Assembly: GCA_017552435.1 (NCBI GenBank)
Contig: JAFZPZ010000076.1
Coordinates: 1-64,000 of the forward strand
Source of the DNA: Bacteroidaceae bacterium
GTDB taxonomy: Bacteria > Bacteroidota > Bacteroidia > Bacteroidales > Bacteroidaceae
DNA length: 64,000 bases
Direction: 5' to 3'
The notes below the pieces were generated by a model. It was not told the origin of the DNA. It ran no database searches and saw nothing but the letters and a program-made list of their open reading frames with translations. This document shows, piece by piece, positions 1 through 8,567 of the stretch; within the stretch, counting starts at the first letter, position 1, and each line of letters starts with the position of its first letter. The position numbers were made by a program, and so were the translations under genes.

Positions 1-39
1 CAAAGCCGAGCACTACTAATTGCCCGAAACTTTCGGCCT
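1..39 (+). rRNA. 23S ribosomal RNA, 3' end (partial)
   Basis: The first ~39 bases contain ACTACTAATTGCCCG, which matches the position and form of the conserved 23S 3' end (GAGCTAACCGGTACTAATGAACCG in E. coli). A 5S gene follows about 120 bp downstream in the same direction, as in an rrn operon. Only the last bases of the gene are in the window; the exact end is approximate. Confidence 0.8.
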
Positions 40-80
40 CCCCCGTCCCCTCCCAAGGAGGGGAGAACGGAATCGGGAGG
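37..80. repeat. GC-rich palindromic repeat in the 23S-5S spacer
   Basis: A CCTCCCCC...GGGAGG segment with an inner CTCCC/GGGAG hairpin. It resembles the arms of the palindromic elements found in frame in the addA- and addB-like genes (25785-25862, 27700-27777). No tRNA is present in this spacer. Confidence 0.4.
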
Positions 81-162
81 AAAGCACGAAGGTTGTTATA
101 TTTGCAGCTTTGAAAGAGAAGAGACGCTGCGCATTTGCTTTTGCTAGTATATGTCACCTTAT

Positions 163-271
<109 letters not shown>

Positions 272-285
272 TTTTTTAGCAAAGA

Positions 286-324
286 AGCCCCGAGCATCAT
301 GGATGTTTCGGGGCTGCTTTTTTT
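286..324 (+). terminator. rrn operon terminator
   Basis: Perfect 8-bp stem AGCCCCGA (286-293) with TCGGGGCT (308-315), followed by a T-rich tract to 324. It ends the rRNA operon only 7 bp before the start of the next reading frame. Confidence 0.9.
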
Positions 325-330
325 GACAGG

Positions 331-2364
331 ATGGAGATGCTATCGAGAACAAACACACAGGCGCTGAGGGGCTTAGCAGCCTTAGGTATATTCGTGTTCC
401 ATATCTTTCTGGGATACAATATCTCTCCGCTTTTCAATATGTGGGGAGGTGTTTTCGTTGCTCTCTTCCTGATTCTGAGCGGCTATGGGCTGGAGGAATC
501 GTTTCGACAGAACGGTCTGGATGGTTTCTGGCGAAAACGAATAAATAAGGTTCTCCTGCCTACAGCCTTTTTCATTTGTGCATACAATTACTTGTTTCCT
601 TATCTCTCATCGGATGGAGACCTCTCTGTCGGAGCGTCGATGCACAAGTGTCTGGATGAGCTGCTATATATCAAGCCGACCTTCTGGTTTATCTTCTTTA
701 TCGCAAAATGCTATGTTGTCTATTGGTTGGGCTCGCGCTTTTTGAAAGGCCGGCTGCGACTTTTATTTTTCGTGGTCTGTGCTCTTGTCTGCCTGAACAT
801 ACAAGCTCCTTGCGGTCATCTTGAAGCAGAACAGTCGTTCAGTTTCCTGGCAGGTGTATTGCTCTCTATGAATAAGACTCGGCTGGCTGCTCTTTCAGAC
901 AAAGAGATAAAGAGAGGAATGTTCCTGCTGCTCTTCATCGGGGCTTTCTTCTTCTGCTTAAAAGCAATTCCCCCGTTACACGATTTGAAGGGTAGCATTG
1001 CGTACAATTATTTGCTTTGTCCTTTCCGCCTTTCGATAGGTTTGGCGTTTATTCCTCTGTTCTCGATGCTTCGTCCGGAGAGAAGTGCTTTGTTGAAAAT
1101 GTCAGGAAAGTACAGTCTGGAAATCTACATCGCGCACATACCATTTATTGGCTTGATAACAGATGCAACGAGCACAGCTGTGTTCTTGGCCTATTCTGTT
1201 TTGGCTTTTGCTATCCTGTTGGTATACAGGAATTTGGTAGAGAAGAAGCTGAATATCTCGGAGGCATTATTCATCATTATCAATGTGTTTTTCGTGGCGA
1301 AGTATTCAACGAGAATTTCTGAGATTTTTGCCCTCTTTGCCACACTTTCTGCGGTTGTTTTCTATTATGTTTTGCTTCGTCTGGTTATACCTTATTATAT
1401 AGGGAACCGGGGACAAGAAGCAAGGTGCAAGAGGTTTGTCTTTGGGGGTTGCATGCTTGTTTTTGCAGGATGGTTGGTCTTACAGTATGTCATCGACCCT
1501 TACGGCATTCAGGTTGATAGATGGTCGGCTTTGCACTTTCCGATACAGAATCTTCTTTCTGGGGATTATCCATATAGTGCCAGTACACATTTGGGCGGAA
1601 ATGCGTCACCGTTTCCAGTATGGCAGGTTCTGCACATTCCCTTCTATCTGCTAGGCAATGTGGGACTCTCTTTCTTTGTTGCCGTAGTGCTGTTCCTTTG
1701 GAGTTGTCATAAGGTCTATGGTAATGACAAGACTCTCGTTATCAGTATGTTGATATGTACTTCTGCTGCTGTTTGGTATGAAGTGGCAGTCAGGAGCGAC
1801 CTCATCACCAATCTGTTGCTTCTGGCAACGATAATCAATGTGGTTTTCCCCCATTTGCATCAGCAATGGGTAGAGGAGAAACGCTGGTGGATAGCCTGTG
1901 CTGTGGGCTTGCTGGCATGTACCAGAATGTTGGTACTCATCCCCATTGTCTTGTTGCTGCTGCCATATTTTATCAGGATGAATTGGCGGAAGCAAATTTC
2001 GGTAACATTACTGACTTTTGCAGTCTTTGCACTGACCTTTGTCCCGTTTGCCATATGGGACTGGCAGGAGTTCTTTTACTCGCAGAATAGTCCTTGGGCA
2101 TTGCAGACAAGACAAGGCAACCTTGCAGATTTTATCCTCTTTGTTCCGCTGGCTATTTTCCTGTCGATGAATCATAAAGGAGAGGCATGCAGATATTTCC
2201 GTAATACAGCCGTAATGCTTGTGGTTATCGTGTCAGTAACGTTTGTCCATAACATGTATCTGGGAGCCAATTGGAACCTGTTTTCCCCGGTATACGACAT
2301 CACCTACCTTTCGACGGCTTTACCCTTTTGTATGCTTGCTGTATCGAGAAAAACTGGTGTCTAA
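331..2364 (+). CDS. Acyltransferase-3 / GT-C-like membrane glycosyltransferase fusion
   Basis: A 677-residue polytopic membrane protein. The N-terminal ~330 residues look like an acyltransferase family 3 (OatA/WecH-type) domain: TQALRGLAALGIFVFH carries the conserved Arg and His, followed by LFLILSGYGLEESF and FWRKRINKVLLP. These enzymes O-acylate sugars in the inner membrane. The C-terminal half (~390-677) is a second membrane module starting DPYGIQVDRWSALHFP with GDYPY and SPFPV, the pattern of GT-C/DUF2029-like polyprenyl-sugar-dependent glycosyltransferases. The fusion suggests one protein that transfers and decorates a surface glycan. The start is ATG 331 or ATG 337; later starts would cut the acyltransferase motif. 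The first codon lies 7 bp after the rrn terminator, so it has no room for its own promoter. The acyltransferase call is firm; the C-terminal function is inferred. Confidence 0.75.
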   Translation: MEMLSRTNTQALRGLAALGIFVFHIFLGYNISPLFNMWGGVFVALFLILSGYGLEESFRQNGLDGFWRKRINKVLLPTAFFICAYNYLFPYLSSDGDLSVGASMHKCLDELLYIKPTFWFIFFIAKCYVVYWLGSRFLKGRLRLLFFVVCALVCLNIQAPCGHLEAEQSFSFLAGVLLSMNKTRLAALSDKEIKRGMFLLLFIGAFFFCLKAIPPLHDLKGSIAYNYLLCPFRLSIGLAFIPLFSMLRPERSALLKMSGKYSLEIYIAHIPFIGLITDATSTAVFLAYSVLAFAILLVYRNLVEKKLNISEALFIIINVFFVAKYSTRISEIFALFATLSAVVFYYVLLRLVIPYYIGNRGQEARCKRFVFGGCMLVFAGWLVLQYVIDPYGIQVDRWSALHFPIQNLLSGDYPYSASTHLGGNASPFPVWQVLHIPFYLLGNVGLSFFVAVVLFLWSCHKVYGNDKTLVISMLICTSAAVWYEVAVRSDLITNLLLLATIINVVFPHLHQQWVEEKRWWIACAVGLLACTRMLVLIPIVLLLLPYFIRMNWRKQISVTLLTFAVFALTFVPFAIWDWQEFFYSQNSPWALQTRQGNLADFILFVPLAIFLSMNHKGEACRYFRNTAVMLVVIVSVTFVHNMYLGANWNLFSPVYDITYLSTALPFCMLAVSRKTGV

Positions 2365-2417
2365 TACGTATTTATTTGCATAGTTTAACATTTTAGGTCT
2401 GTAGGGCAATAAATCAC

Positions 2418-2448
2418 TTGTTTAATCCGTTATATTATCGTACCTTTG
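2418..2448 (+). promoter_or_regulatory. Bacteroidetes-type promoter of the GT2-Wzi operon
   Basis: TTG at 2418-2420, 20-bp spacer, TACCTTTG at 2441-2448, fitting the Bacteroidetes -33/-7 consensus. Transcription would start near 2455, leaving a very short leader before ATG 2464. Confidence 0.65.
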
Positions 2449-2456
2449 TACGATAA
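2435..2456. promoter_or_regulatory. Perfect palindrome over the -7 box (possible operator)
   Basis: TTATCGTAC (2435-2443) and GTACGATAA (2448-2456) are perfect 9-bp inverted arms around a 4-base centre. The palindrome spans the -7 element and the predicted start point, the usual place for a repressor site. The binding protein is unknown. Confidence 0.5.
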
Positions 2457-2463
2457 TTGAGTA

Positions 2464-3327
2464 ATGATAACAGCTTCGATAGTAACATATAATAATAACC
2501 TGTTGGATTTGGAGGGTATCCTTCGTAGTCTGCTCATTTCGCCTGTTCAGAAGGTTTGGATTATAGACCATAGTGATACTTTCATGCGTCTGGAAGGTGA
2601 GTTGCAGGAGTATAAGCGGAAGGATGACGAGTACCTCAAACATGAGGGAAGAGGGTTCCATTTGGAATACATCAAACAAGTCAACAAGGGTTATGGCAGC
2701 GGTCACAATGTGGCTTTGCGCAAAGCGATAGAAGAAGGCAGTCAATACCATCTTGTCGTCAACCCAGATGTCTGGTTCGGTGCAGAAGTGATTCCGGCTT
2801 TGTGGAGACTGATGGAGGAGGACGACACCATAGCCCAGGTGATGCCCAAGGTGCTTTTCCTGAACGGTTCTGTGCAGCGTCTGGCCAAATTGCTTCCAAC
2901 TCCCCTGGATCTGTTTTGCAGATTCTTCATGCCCGGAAAACTTATTGCAAAGAGAAATGACAGATTCGAGCTGAAGCAGTCCGGCTATGACAAGATGATG
3001 AATGTGCCTTTCCTGTCCGGTTGCTTTATGTTCCTGAGAATAAGTGCTCTGCAGAGCGAAGGATTATTTGACGAGCGCTTCTTTATGTACATGGAAGACG
3101 TGGATATTACGCGCCGACTGCATATGAAGTATAAGACGCTGTTCTTCCCGTCGGTGAGCATATATCACCGATTCAGTCGCTTGTCGTACCACAACTGGAG
3201 TATATCGTTGATGCACATGGTCAGTGTGGTGAAGTACTTCAATAAATGGGGCTGGATATATGACAGTGGAAGAAGACGCTTTAATAAAAGACTCCTGAAG
3301 GAACTGAAAATGAATAGCGAAGAATGA
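2464..3327 (+). CDS. Glycosyltransferase family 2 (rhamnosyltransferase-like)
   Basis: A 287-residue cytosolic GT-A enzyme that would transfer a sugar from a nucleotide donor in surface-polysaccharide assembly. The fold begins with ITASIVTYNN; NPD (residues 100-102) is in the position of the metal-binding DXD-like motif; SGCFMFLR (185-192) and FFMYMEDVDITRR (207-219, with the EDVD catalytic-base region) are typical of WbbL/RfbF-like GT2 enzymes. Length is normal. It starts at the only ATG downstream of a good promoter (2418-2448). Its stop overlaps the next gene's start as ATGA, so translation of the Wzi-like protein is probably coupled. The donor and acceptor sugars cannot be read from the sequence. 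Confidence 0.88.
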   Translation: MITASIVTYNNNLLDLEGILRSLLISPVQKVWIIDHSDTFMRLEGELQEYKRKDDEYLKHEGRGFHLEYIKQVNKGYGSGHNVALRKAIEEGSQYHLVVNPDVWFGAEVIPALWRLMEEDDTIAQVMPKVLFLNGSVQRLAKLLPTPLDLFCRFFMPGKLIAKRNDRFELKQSGYDKMMNVPFLSGCFMFLRISALQSEGLFDERFFMYMEDVDITRRLHMKYKTLFFPSVSIYHRFSRLSYHNWSISLMHMVSVVKYFNKWGWIYDSGRRRFNKRLLKELKMNSEE

Positions 3328-4835
3328 AAACAAGAAGCACCATAACCCTATTCTTGTGCCTGCTGCTGATACCTCTTGGCATCCTGTCTCAGTCGGATCG
3401 TCTGGGTGAGGATATTCAGTATGGCTTCAGTCTGCGTGGTACAAGCGGAGGCGGAGACAATGCACCTTTCTGGTTTACCAACAACCGATACGGATTAGGT
3501 CCTGTTGACAATCATACCGTTTTGGCTCGTGCCTATATCAAGCGCGATGCAGAAGCCGACTCCCTCCGCTTCTGGCGTATAGGTTACGGAGCAGATATGG
3601 CCGCAGGTTACGGCAACCAAAGTGAGTTCTGCATCCAGCAGATGTTCCTGGATGTACAATGGAAGATGTTAAGACTCTCCGTGGGTCAGAAAGAAAGAGC
3701 ATCGGAGCTCAAAAACGAGGAACTTTCCACAGGTGGCATGACGCTCGGCATAAATGCGCGCCCCTTGCCTCAGGTGCGATTGGAACTGCCCGATTTCTGG
3801 GTTGTTCCCGGAACGAAAGGATGGTTCGCCATCAAGGCACACATTGCATATGGCATTTATACAGATAATAGATGGCAGCGGAACTGGAACGCCGGCACTA
3901 CTCATCTGTACACACAGAACAGCCTGTACCACTCGAAGGCTTTGCTCATGAAGATAGGCAACGAAAAGAAGTTCCCGTTGACGTTGAAGTGGGGACTGGA
4001 GATGGCTTGCCAGTTTGGCGGTAAGGGATATAATCTGTTAGGCTACGATAACAAACCTCTCGGGGAGGTGGTCAGCCTCAGTAATAATATCCTGAAAGCT
4101 TTCGTTCCTAGTGGTGGAGACGTAAATGATGCCGAATTTTCCAATGCCTCAGGCAATCATCTTGGTTCCTGGCATTTCCGCTTAGACTGGACAGGTAAGA
4201 ACTGGAGCGTAGGCGGCTATATGGATCACTTCTTCGAAGACCACAGCCAATTGGGTATGCAGTATGGCTTCTGGAAAGATATGCTTTTGGGCATTGAGGT
4301 AAACCTTCCTGAGAATCGCTATTTGAGCAGCCTTGTCTATGAACATATCGGCACAATGAACCAAAGTGGCCCTCTCTATCATGATGCAACGCCCGAGAAC
4401 CCGCAGCAGATAAGTGCCAACGATGCCTATTACAACAATCATGTATATGGCTCTTGGCAGCACGGAGGCTTTGTTATGGGCAATCCCCTCATCATGTCAC
4501 CAATGTACAACGGGTATCTTGGTAAGGAGGGTATGCTGAATAATTATTTCAACCGTGTTAATGCACACCATGTTGGCATCAAGGGAAATCCCACACCCAG
4601 TTTGTCGTGGAGGGCACTCTATACATACGAAAAGAACCTGGGTTCCTATGATAGGCCAGTGATGGATCCACTCGAGGGACATTTCCTGCTTCTCGAAGCT
4701 ACTTATAAGCCAAAGAAACTGAGAGGGCTTGGCTTCGCTTTGGCTTATGGACATAATCACGGGAATCTGTTGGGAAAAGCAAATAGTGCCATGCTGACAG
4801 TATCATTTGATGGCTGGATACGCAAGTTCAATTAA
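3324..4835 (+). CDS. Capsule assembly Wzi family outer-membrane protein
   Basis: A 503-residue secreted protein. It has a signal peptide (MKTRSTITLFLCLLLIPLGI, cleavage near residue 23) and then an amphipathic, aromatic-rich beta-barrel-like sequence with the Wzi-type opening FSLRGTSGGGDNAPFWFTNN and repeated WRIGYGADMAAG / LRLSVGQKE strands. Wzi proteins are outer-membrane barrels that hold capsular polysaccharide on the cell surface in E. coli; Bacteroidetes homologues are often next to glycan synthesis genes, as here. It overlaps the GT2 gene by 4 bp and precedes a lipoprotein and a WecA-like transferase, consistent with a polysaccharide role. The exact substrate is unknown. Confidence 0.8.
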   Translation: MKTRSTITLFLCLLLIPLGILSQSDRLGEDIQYGFSLRGTSGGGDNAPFWFTNNRYGLGPVDNHTVLARAYIKRDAEADSLRFWRIGYGADMAAGYGNQSEFCIQQMFLDVQWKMLRLSVGQKERASELKNEELSTGGMTLGINARPLPQVRLELPDFWVVPGTKGWFAIKAHIAYGIYTDNRWQRNWNAGTTHLYTQNSLYHSKALLMKIGNEKKFPLTLKWGLEMACQFGGKGYNLLGYDNKPLGEVVSLSNNILKAFVPSGGDVNDAEFSNASGNHLGSWHFRLDWTGKNWSVGGYMDHFFEDHSQLGMQYGFWKDMLLGIEVNLPENRYLSSLVYEHIGTMNQSGPLYHDATPENPQQISANDAYYNNHVYGSWQHGGFVMGNPLIMSPMYNGYLGKEGMLNNYFNRVNAHHVGIKGNPTPSLSWRALYTYEKNLGSYDRPVMDPLEGHFLLLEATYKPKKLRGLGFALAYGHNHGNLLGKANSAMLTVSFDGWIRKFN

Positions 4836-4882
4836 TCCCCCGAATTCATAAAGTCAATTCGGTACAAAGAGAAATACATAGC

Positions 4883-5314
4883 GTGAAAAAGGGAATACAG
4901 ATATTAATTCTACTGGTGATGGCGATGACCATAACCAGCTGCAACAAGAAGGATTGCAACGGTGATCTGGACGGTTTGTGGCAGCTGACGCAATGGCGAG
5001 ACAAAGACAATACGGTGAAGGCAACCAAAGAAGACATGATATTCTACGCTTTCCAGTTGCAGATGGCCAGCTTCCGTAAACAAAACGGTGAGGATTACTT
5101 TATGCGTTCGTCATTGAAGGTAAGTCCAGAACAGATTCTCATCTACAATCCAGTTGATTATCTTGGAAACGGGCATGACGAGATAAAACCGATGTCGATT
5201 CTCTCGTGCGTTGGTGTACCGGAAGATGGCATTTTGTGGGTTCAAGTACTGAATGGCAGTACAATGGAGCTGAAGACGAACAATGGGGAAGTATTAGTTT
5301 TCAGGAAGTATTAG
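4883..5314 (+). CDS. Small lipoprotein, lipocalin-like
   Basis: A 143-residue predicted lipoprotein. The GTG start gives a short basic n-region and hydrophobic core ending in the lipobox MTITSC, with the lipidated Cys at residue 20. The mature part (GLWQLTQW... LVFRKY) has the WxL start and short beta-strand pattern of lipocalin-like domains common in Bacteroidetes. No enzymatic motif is visible. It lies between the Wzi-like gene and the WecA-like gene, 20 bp before the latter's start, and is probably cotranscribed. The function is unknown; an envelope accessory role is inferred from context only. Confidence 0.7.
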   Translation: MKKGIQILILLVMAMTITSCNKKDCNGDLDGLWQLTQWRDKDNTVKATKEDMIFYAFQLQMASFRKQNGEDYFMRSSLKVSPEQILIYNPVDYLGNGHDEIKPMSILSCVGVPEDGILWVQVLNGSTMELKTNNGEVLVFRKY

Positions 5315-5334
5315 GATTGATAGTGAAGATTGAC

Positions 5335-6420
5335 ATGAATGTAATCATTTACCCCCTTATCACTTCTTTTATTTCGGCCGCGATAGTGACCCTAATCGGA
5401 TTGCCTCTCATCATCAAGGGATGTCGCTACTTTGAGTATTTTGATTTCCCAGATGCCCGGAAAGTACATCGTAAACCTGTGCCTCGTCTGGGAGGTTTAA
5501 TCTTTTTGCCAGCCGCTGTGGTGGGACTTTGTGTGGCTTCATGGACCAGTGTTCTGACAGGCGGAGAGGAGTTCGTGTTTGGCGTATCTACGGTAGCAAT
5601 GACGATAGGCGGACTGATTATCTATCTGATAGGCTTTATTGATGACCGCTTTGGAATGAAGGCAAGCCATAAGTTCGTCATACAGACAATAGCAGCTCTC
5701 ATCCTGCCCTTGTGCAATCTGGTCATTACGGACCTCAATGGCTTATTTGGACTGCATCAGATTCCATTTTTGGTAGGGTATGTGCTGACAGTGATGGCCA
5801 TACTTACCATAGTGAATGCCATCAACCTGATAGACGGCATTGACGGTTTGTCTTCCGGCCTCTGCATCTTTATTCTGGTGGCTTATACGGCGTTGTTACT
5901 ATTGCACGGGAATCCTGCCATTGCCTCGCTGGATGCAGCGATTGTGGGTTCGCTGGTCGTCTTCTGGTGTTTCAATGTCTTTGGCCGTGTTGGTGGGCTG
6001 AAGATATTTATGGGAGATGCTGGCAGTCTCTTTCTGGGATATGTCTGTGCCTATATGAGCATCAAGAGCCTGATGCGTCCCATCGCTCCTGTGGATTGTG
6101 GTGAGGAGCAGATGCTTATCTCTATCACTTTGCTGCTTATCCCTGTGCTTGATGTCATTCGTGTGGCTTTGCAGCGCCGTCTGACCGGACACGGTATCTT
6201 CGAACCAGATAAAACCCACATTCATCATATCCTGATGAACGCGGGTTTGTCAATGCATGCAACTTTGGCCTGCATTCTTTCTTTGTTCCTTCTGATTTGC
6301 GGCATCAACTATTCTCTGTGGCAATGTCACTTCCCCATGCCGCTTATTGTGCTGATGGATGCCGCTATCTATATTCTCGTTTGGGGAGTATTGAATCTCA
6401 TGAACAAGTCGAACGACTGA
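5335..6420 (+). CDS. WecA/MraY family undecaprenyl-phosphate sugar-1-phosphate transferase
   Basis: A 361-residue polytopic membrane enzyme of the polyprenyl-phosphate HexNAc-1-phosphate transferase family, which loads the first sugar phosphate onto undecaprenyl phosphate. Family motifs are all present: VHRKPVPRLGG (44-54), FIDDRFGMKASHK (101-113, the Asp pair), NAINLIDGIDGLSSG (161-175), GDAGSLFLG (227-235) and DKTHIHH (292-298, the HIHH motif typical of WecA rather than MraY). An upstream in-frame ATG at 5206 lies inside the preceding gene; ATG 5335 is preferred because it begins the first membrane segment and leaves 20 bp after the lipoprotein stop. The stop is one base from the convergent stop of the CapD-like gene. 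Confidence 0.88.
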   Translation: MNVIIYPLITSFISAAIVTLIGLPLIIKGCRYFEYFDFPDARKVHRKPVPRLGGLIFLPAAVVGLCVASWTSVLTGGEEFVFGVSTVAMTIGGLIIYLIGFIDDRFGMKASHKFVIQTIAALILPLCNLVITDLNGLFGLHQIPFLVGYVLTVMAILTIVNAINLIDGIDGLSSGLCIFILVAYTALLLLHGNPAIASLDAAIVGSLVVFWCFNVFGRVGGLKIFMGDAGSLFLGYVCAYMSIKSLMRPIAPVDCGEEQMLISITLLLIPVLDVIRVALQRRLTGHGIFEPDKTHIHHILMNAGLSMHATLACILSLFLLICGINYSLWQCHFPMPLIVLMDAAIYILVWGVLNLMNKSND

Positions 6421-6421
6421 C

Positions 6422-8422
6422 TTATTCCTGAGAACCTTCGTCCAGGATTTCGTACTTTGACTGGCGGCTCTTGAACTCCGGAACGATTTCCTTCATAATC
6501 TTCACGATGGCCATATCGTCGTAAGTATAGCTGGCTTCGAGCAAACGCTCCTCGTTGTGGCGTGCTTGTTCGTAGTCGTACTCGCGAACATTGGCAATCA
6601 GAATCTTTGGGTGATTGGTATGTATGGTGTGCTCGGCATCGTTGAGCACTTCCTCATAGAGTTTCTCACCGTCGCGCAGTCCTGTAAATTCAATCTTGCA
6701 GCCTTGTGCGCCACTCAGCGTAATCATACGTTGTGCCAGGCTTGCTATACGTACGGGCTTGCCCATATCGAAAACAAAGATTTCGCCACCCTTACCCATC
6801 GTGCCGGCTTCCAATACCAGTTTGCAAGCTTCGGGAATGAGCATGAAGTAGCGGATAATGTCGGGGTGTGTAACCGTTACGGGACCTCCTTTGGCAATCT
6901 GTTCTCTGAAGATAGGAATAACGCTGCCGTTGCTGCCCAAAACATTGCCGAACCGAGTTGTGACGAATTGTGTGATTGGCAGTTTTCCGTTTGCCTGGAA
7001 TAAAGAGTTATAAGGAGCGCCAATTTCTTTTTTGTCTTTCACATCCTCCACAACTTTACTCATTTCCTCTATTGCCTTGTTGAGTGACTGGCAATATATT
7101 TCGCAGATACGTTTAGAGCATCCCATCACGTTTGTCGGGTTCACTGCCTTGTCAGTCGAAATCATCACGAACTTCTTAGTGCCGTATTTCACAGCCAGGT
7201 CTGCGATAATGCGTGTGCCGTATATGTTGTTTTGGACAGCCATAGCGGGGTTGTCTTCCATCATAGGCACATGCTTGTAAGCTGCGGCGTGGAAAACATA
7301 GTCGGGGTGGAAGCGACGGAAGATGTTCTCCATAAATGTCTGGTTGGTGATGCTCGCTACGATAGTATGGCATCGGATGCGTGGGTATTGTTCCGCCATC
7401 ATGCGTCTGACATCATGCATTGGTGTCTCGGCCTGGTCGATGAGAATCAATTCCTTTGGCTCAAAGTGTGCTACCTGAAGCACCATTTCGTTGCCTATGC
7501 TGCCTGCTGCGCCGGTGATGAGAACACGGTTATCGTTCAGTTGCCTACCAATCGCTATCATATCAACCTCTATCTTGTCGCGGGGCAGGAGGTCTTCGAT
7601 GTCCACTTCATGCAGTTGGCTGTAGCGCAGTTCGCTCTTTCCATCCCACTCCTCTGCGGTGTAGGGCATCATCATAATCTTGATGTTGGCATCGATGAGG
7701 GCGTTGATGAGCTTTTCTTGCTCGCGGAAATGAACTGTCTGCAAGGGGCTTACCATCAGAATGCTTACCTTCTGTTTGAGCATGATATCTATTAAATCAT
7801 CTCCATCGGTCCAAACCGGCAGTCCAAGCAGCCATTTCCCCTTCATTTGGGCCTCCGAGCTCACAAAGCCTTTGATGATGTAGCGGCGGGGTGTCTCGTT
7901 GCGTATGCTCTTGGCCAAGCCGATGCCTCCTTCCTGGACGCCATAGATGAAGATGCGCTTTGTCTGTCCTTCATTGCGGAAGAGGTCGTACATTGTCTTA
8001 ACGACTATGCGGAGGGTGCACATGAACAGCGAAGCTATCAGCAGTGAAAGCAGTAACAGGGTAGGGTTGTCAAGGAAGAAAGTCTTCTGGCCTTCAGGAA
8101 TAAACAGGTAGCCGATATATGCAATCGCGGTTCCGAGTGCCATTGCATAGAGAAGCCGGGCTAGATCCACAAAACTGCTATATCGGAAGATTCCGCTGTA
8201 TGTATGGAAGATGCGGAAAGAAATGGCATAGGGGATGAGCAGGATACAGAGTTCCTTGAAAACATTCCAAAAGTTTTGGCTCAGAGCGCCTCCACCATAT
8301 ATAAAATAGTATCCCAGCAAACCGCTGCAGATGATGGTAGCAAAATCGATAATAAGGATGCACCAATAGGGGAGCGCATTACGACTGAAATACCAGTTTA
8401 TTACACTAGAAAAAAACTTCAT
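6422..8422 (-). CDS. CapD/FlaA1-like nucleotide-sugar 4,6-dehydratase, membrane-bound
   Basis: A 666-residue polysaccharide biosynthesis protein. Four N-terminal membrane helices (~20-140) are followed by a CoA-binding-like domain (~155-255) and a C-terminal short-chain dehydrogenase domain with GAAGSIG (304-310) for NAD(P), ISTDKAVNPTNVMGCSKR (421-438) with the Thr-Asp-Lys and Met-x6-Lys pattern of PglF/WbpM dehydratases, in which Met replaces the usual SDR Tyr. These enzymes make UDP-4-keto-6-deoxy-HexNAc from UDP-GlcNAc at the inner membrane. It fits with the WecA-like transferase that faces it. The ATG at 8422 is 20-30 bp downstream of a good promoter. The exact product sugar is not determined by the sequence. 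Confidence 0.87.
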   Translation of the reverse strand: MKFFSSVINWYFSRNALPYWCILIIDFATIICSGLLGYYFIYGGGALSQNFWNVFKELCILLIPYAISFRIFHTYSGIFRYSSFVDLARLLYAMALGTAIAYIGYLFIPEGQKTFFLDNPTLLLLSLLIASLFMCTLRIVVKTMYDLFRNEGQTKRIFIYGVQEGGIGLAKSIRNETPRRYIIKGFVSSEAQMKGKWLLGLPVWTDGDDLIDIMLKQKVSILMVSPLQTVHFREQEKLINALIDANIKIMMMPYTAEEWDGKSELRYSQLHEVDIEDLLPRDKIEVDMIAIGRQLNDNRVLITGAAGSIGNEMVLQVAHFEPKELILIDQAETPMHDVRRMMAEQYPRIRCHTIVASITNQTFMENIFRRFHPDYVFHAAAYKHVPMMEDNPAMAVQNNIYGTRIIADLAVKYGTKKFVMISTDKAVNPTNVMGCSKRICEIYCQSLNKAIEEMSKVVEDVKDKKEIGAPYNSLFQANGKLPITQFVTTRFGNVLGSNGSVIPIFREQIAKGGPVTVTHPDIIRYFMLIPEACKLVLEAGTMGKGGEIFVFDMGKPVRIASLAQRMITLSGAQGCKIEFTGLRDGEKLYEEVLNDAEHTIHTNHPKILIANVREYDYEQARHNEERLLEASYTYDDMAIVKIMKEIVPEFKSRQSKYEILDEGSQE

Positions 8423-8449
8423 GCGAACAAGAGTTCATAATTATTTTCA

Positions 8450-8481
8450 CAAAGGTAGCTCTTTTTTGTTACGCCACCAAA
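8450..8481 (-). promoter_or_regulatory. Promoter of the CapD-like gene
   Basis: On the minus strand TTTG (8481-8478), 20-bp spacer, TACCTTTG (8457-8450). This is a full match to the Bacteroidetes consensus. The predicted start is near 8443, giving a ~20-nt leader. Confidence 0.75.
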
Positions 8482-8567
8482 TAATGAGACAAAAAAAGCC
8501 TTGAATGTTCTGGTTTTGCTAAATCGCGGTTACATAATGGGGGAGAGGTAATAAAAGGGTTAAGTCA

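Noticed and set aside
272..330. A tRNA gene downstream of 5S
   Set aside because: No cloverleaf or T-arm GTTCGA-type sequence; the only structure is the terminator hairpin.
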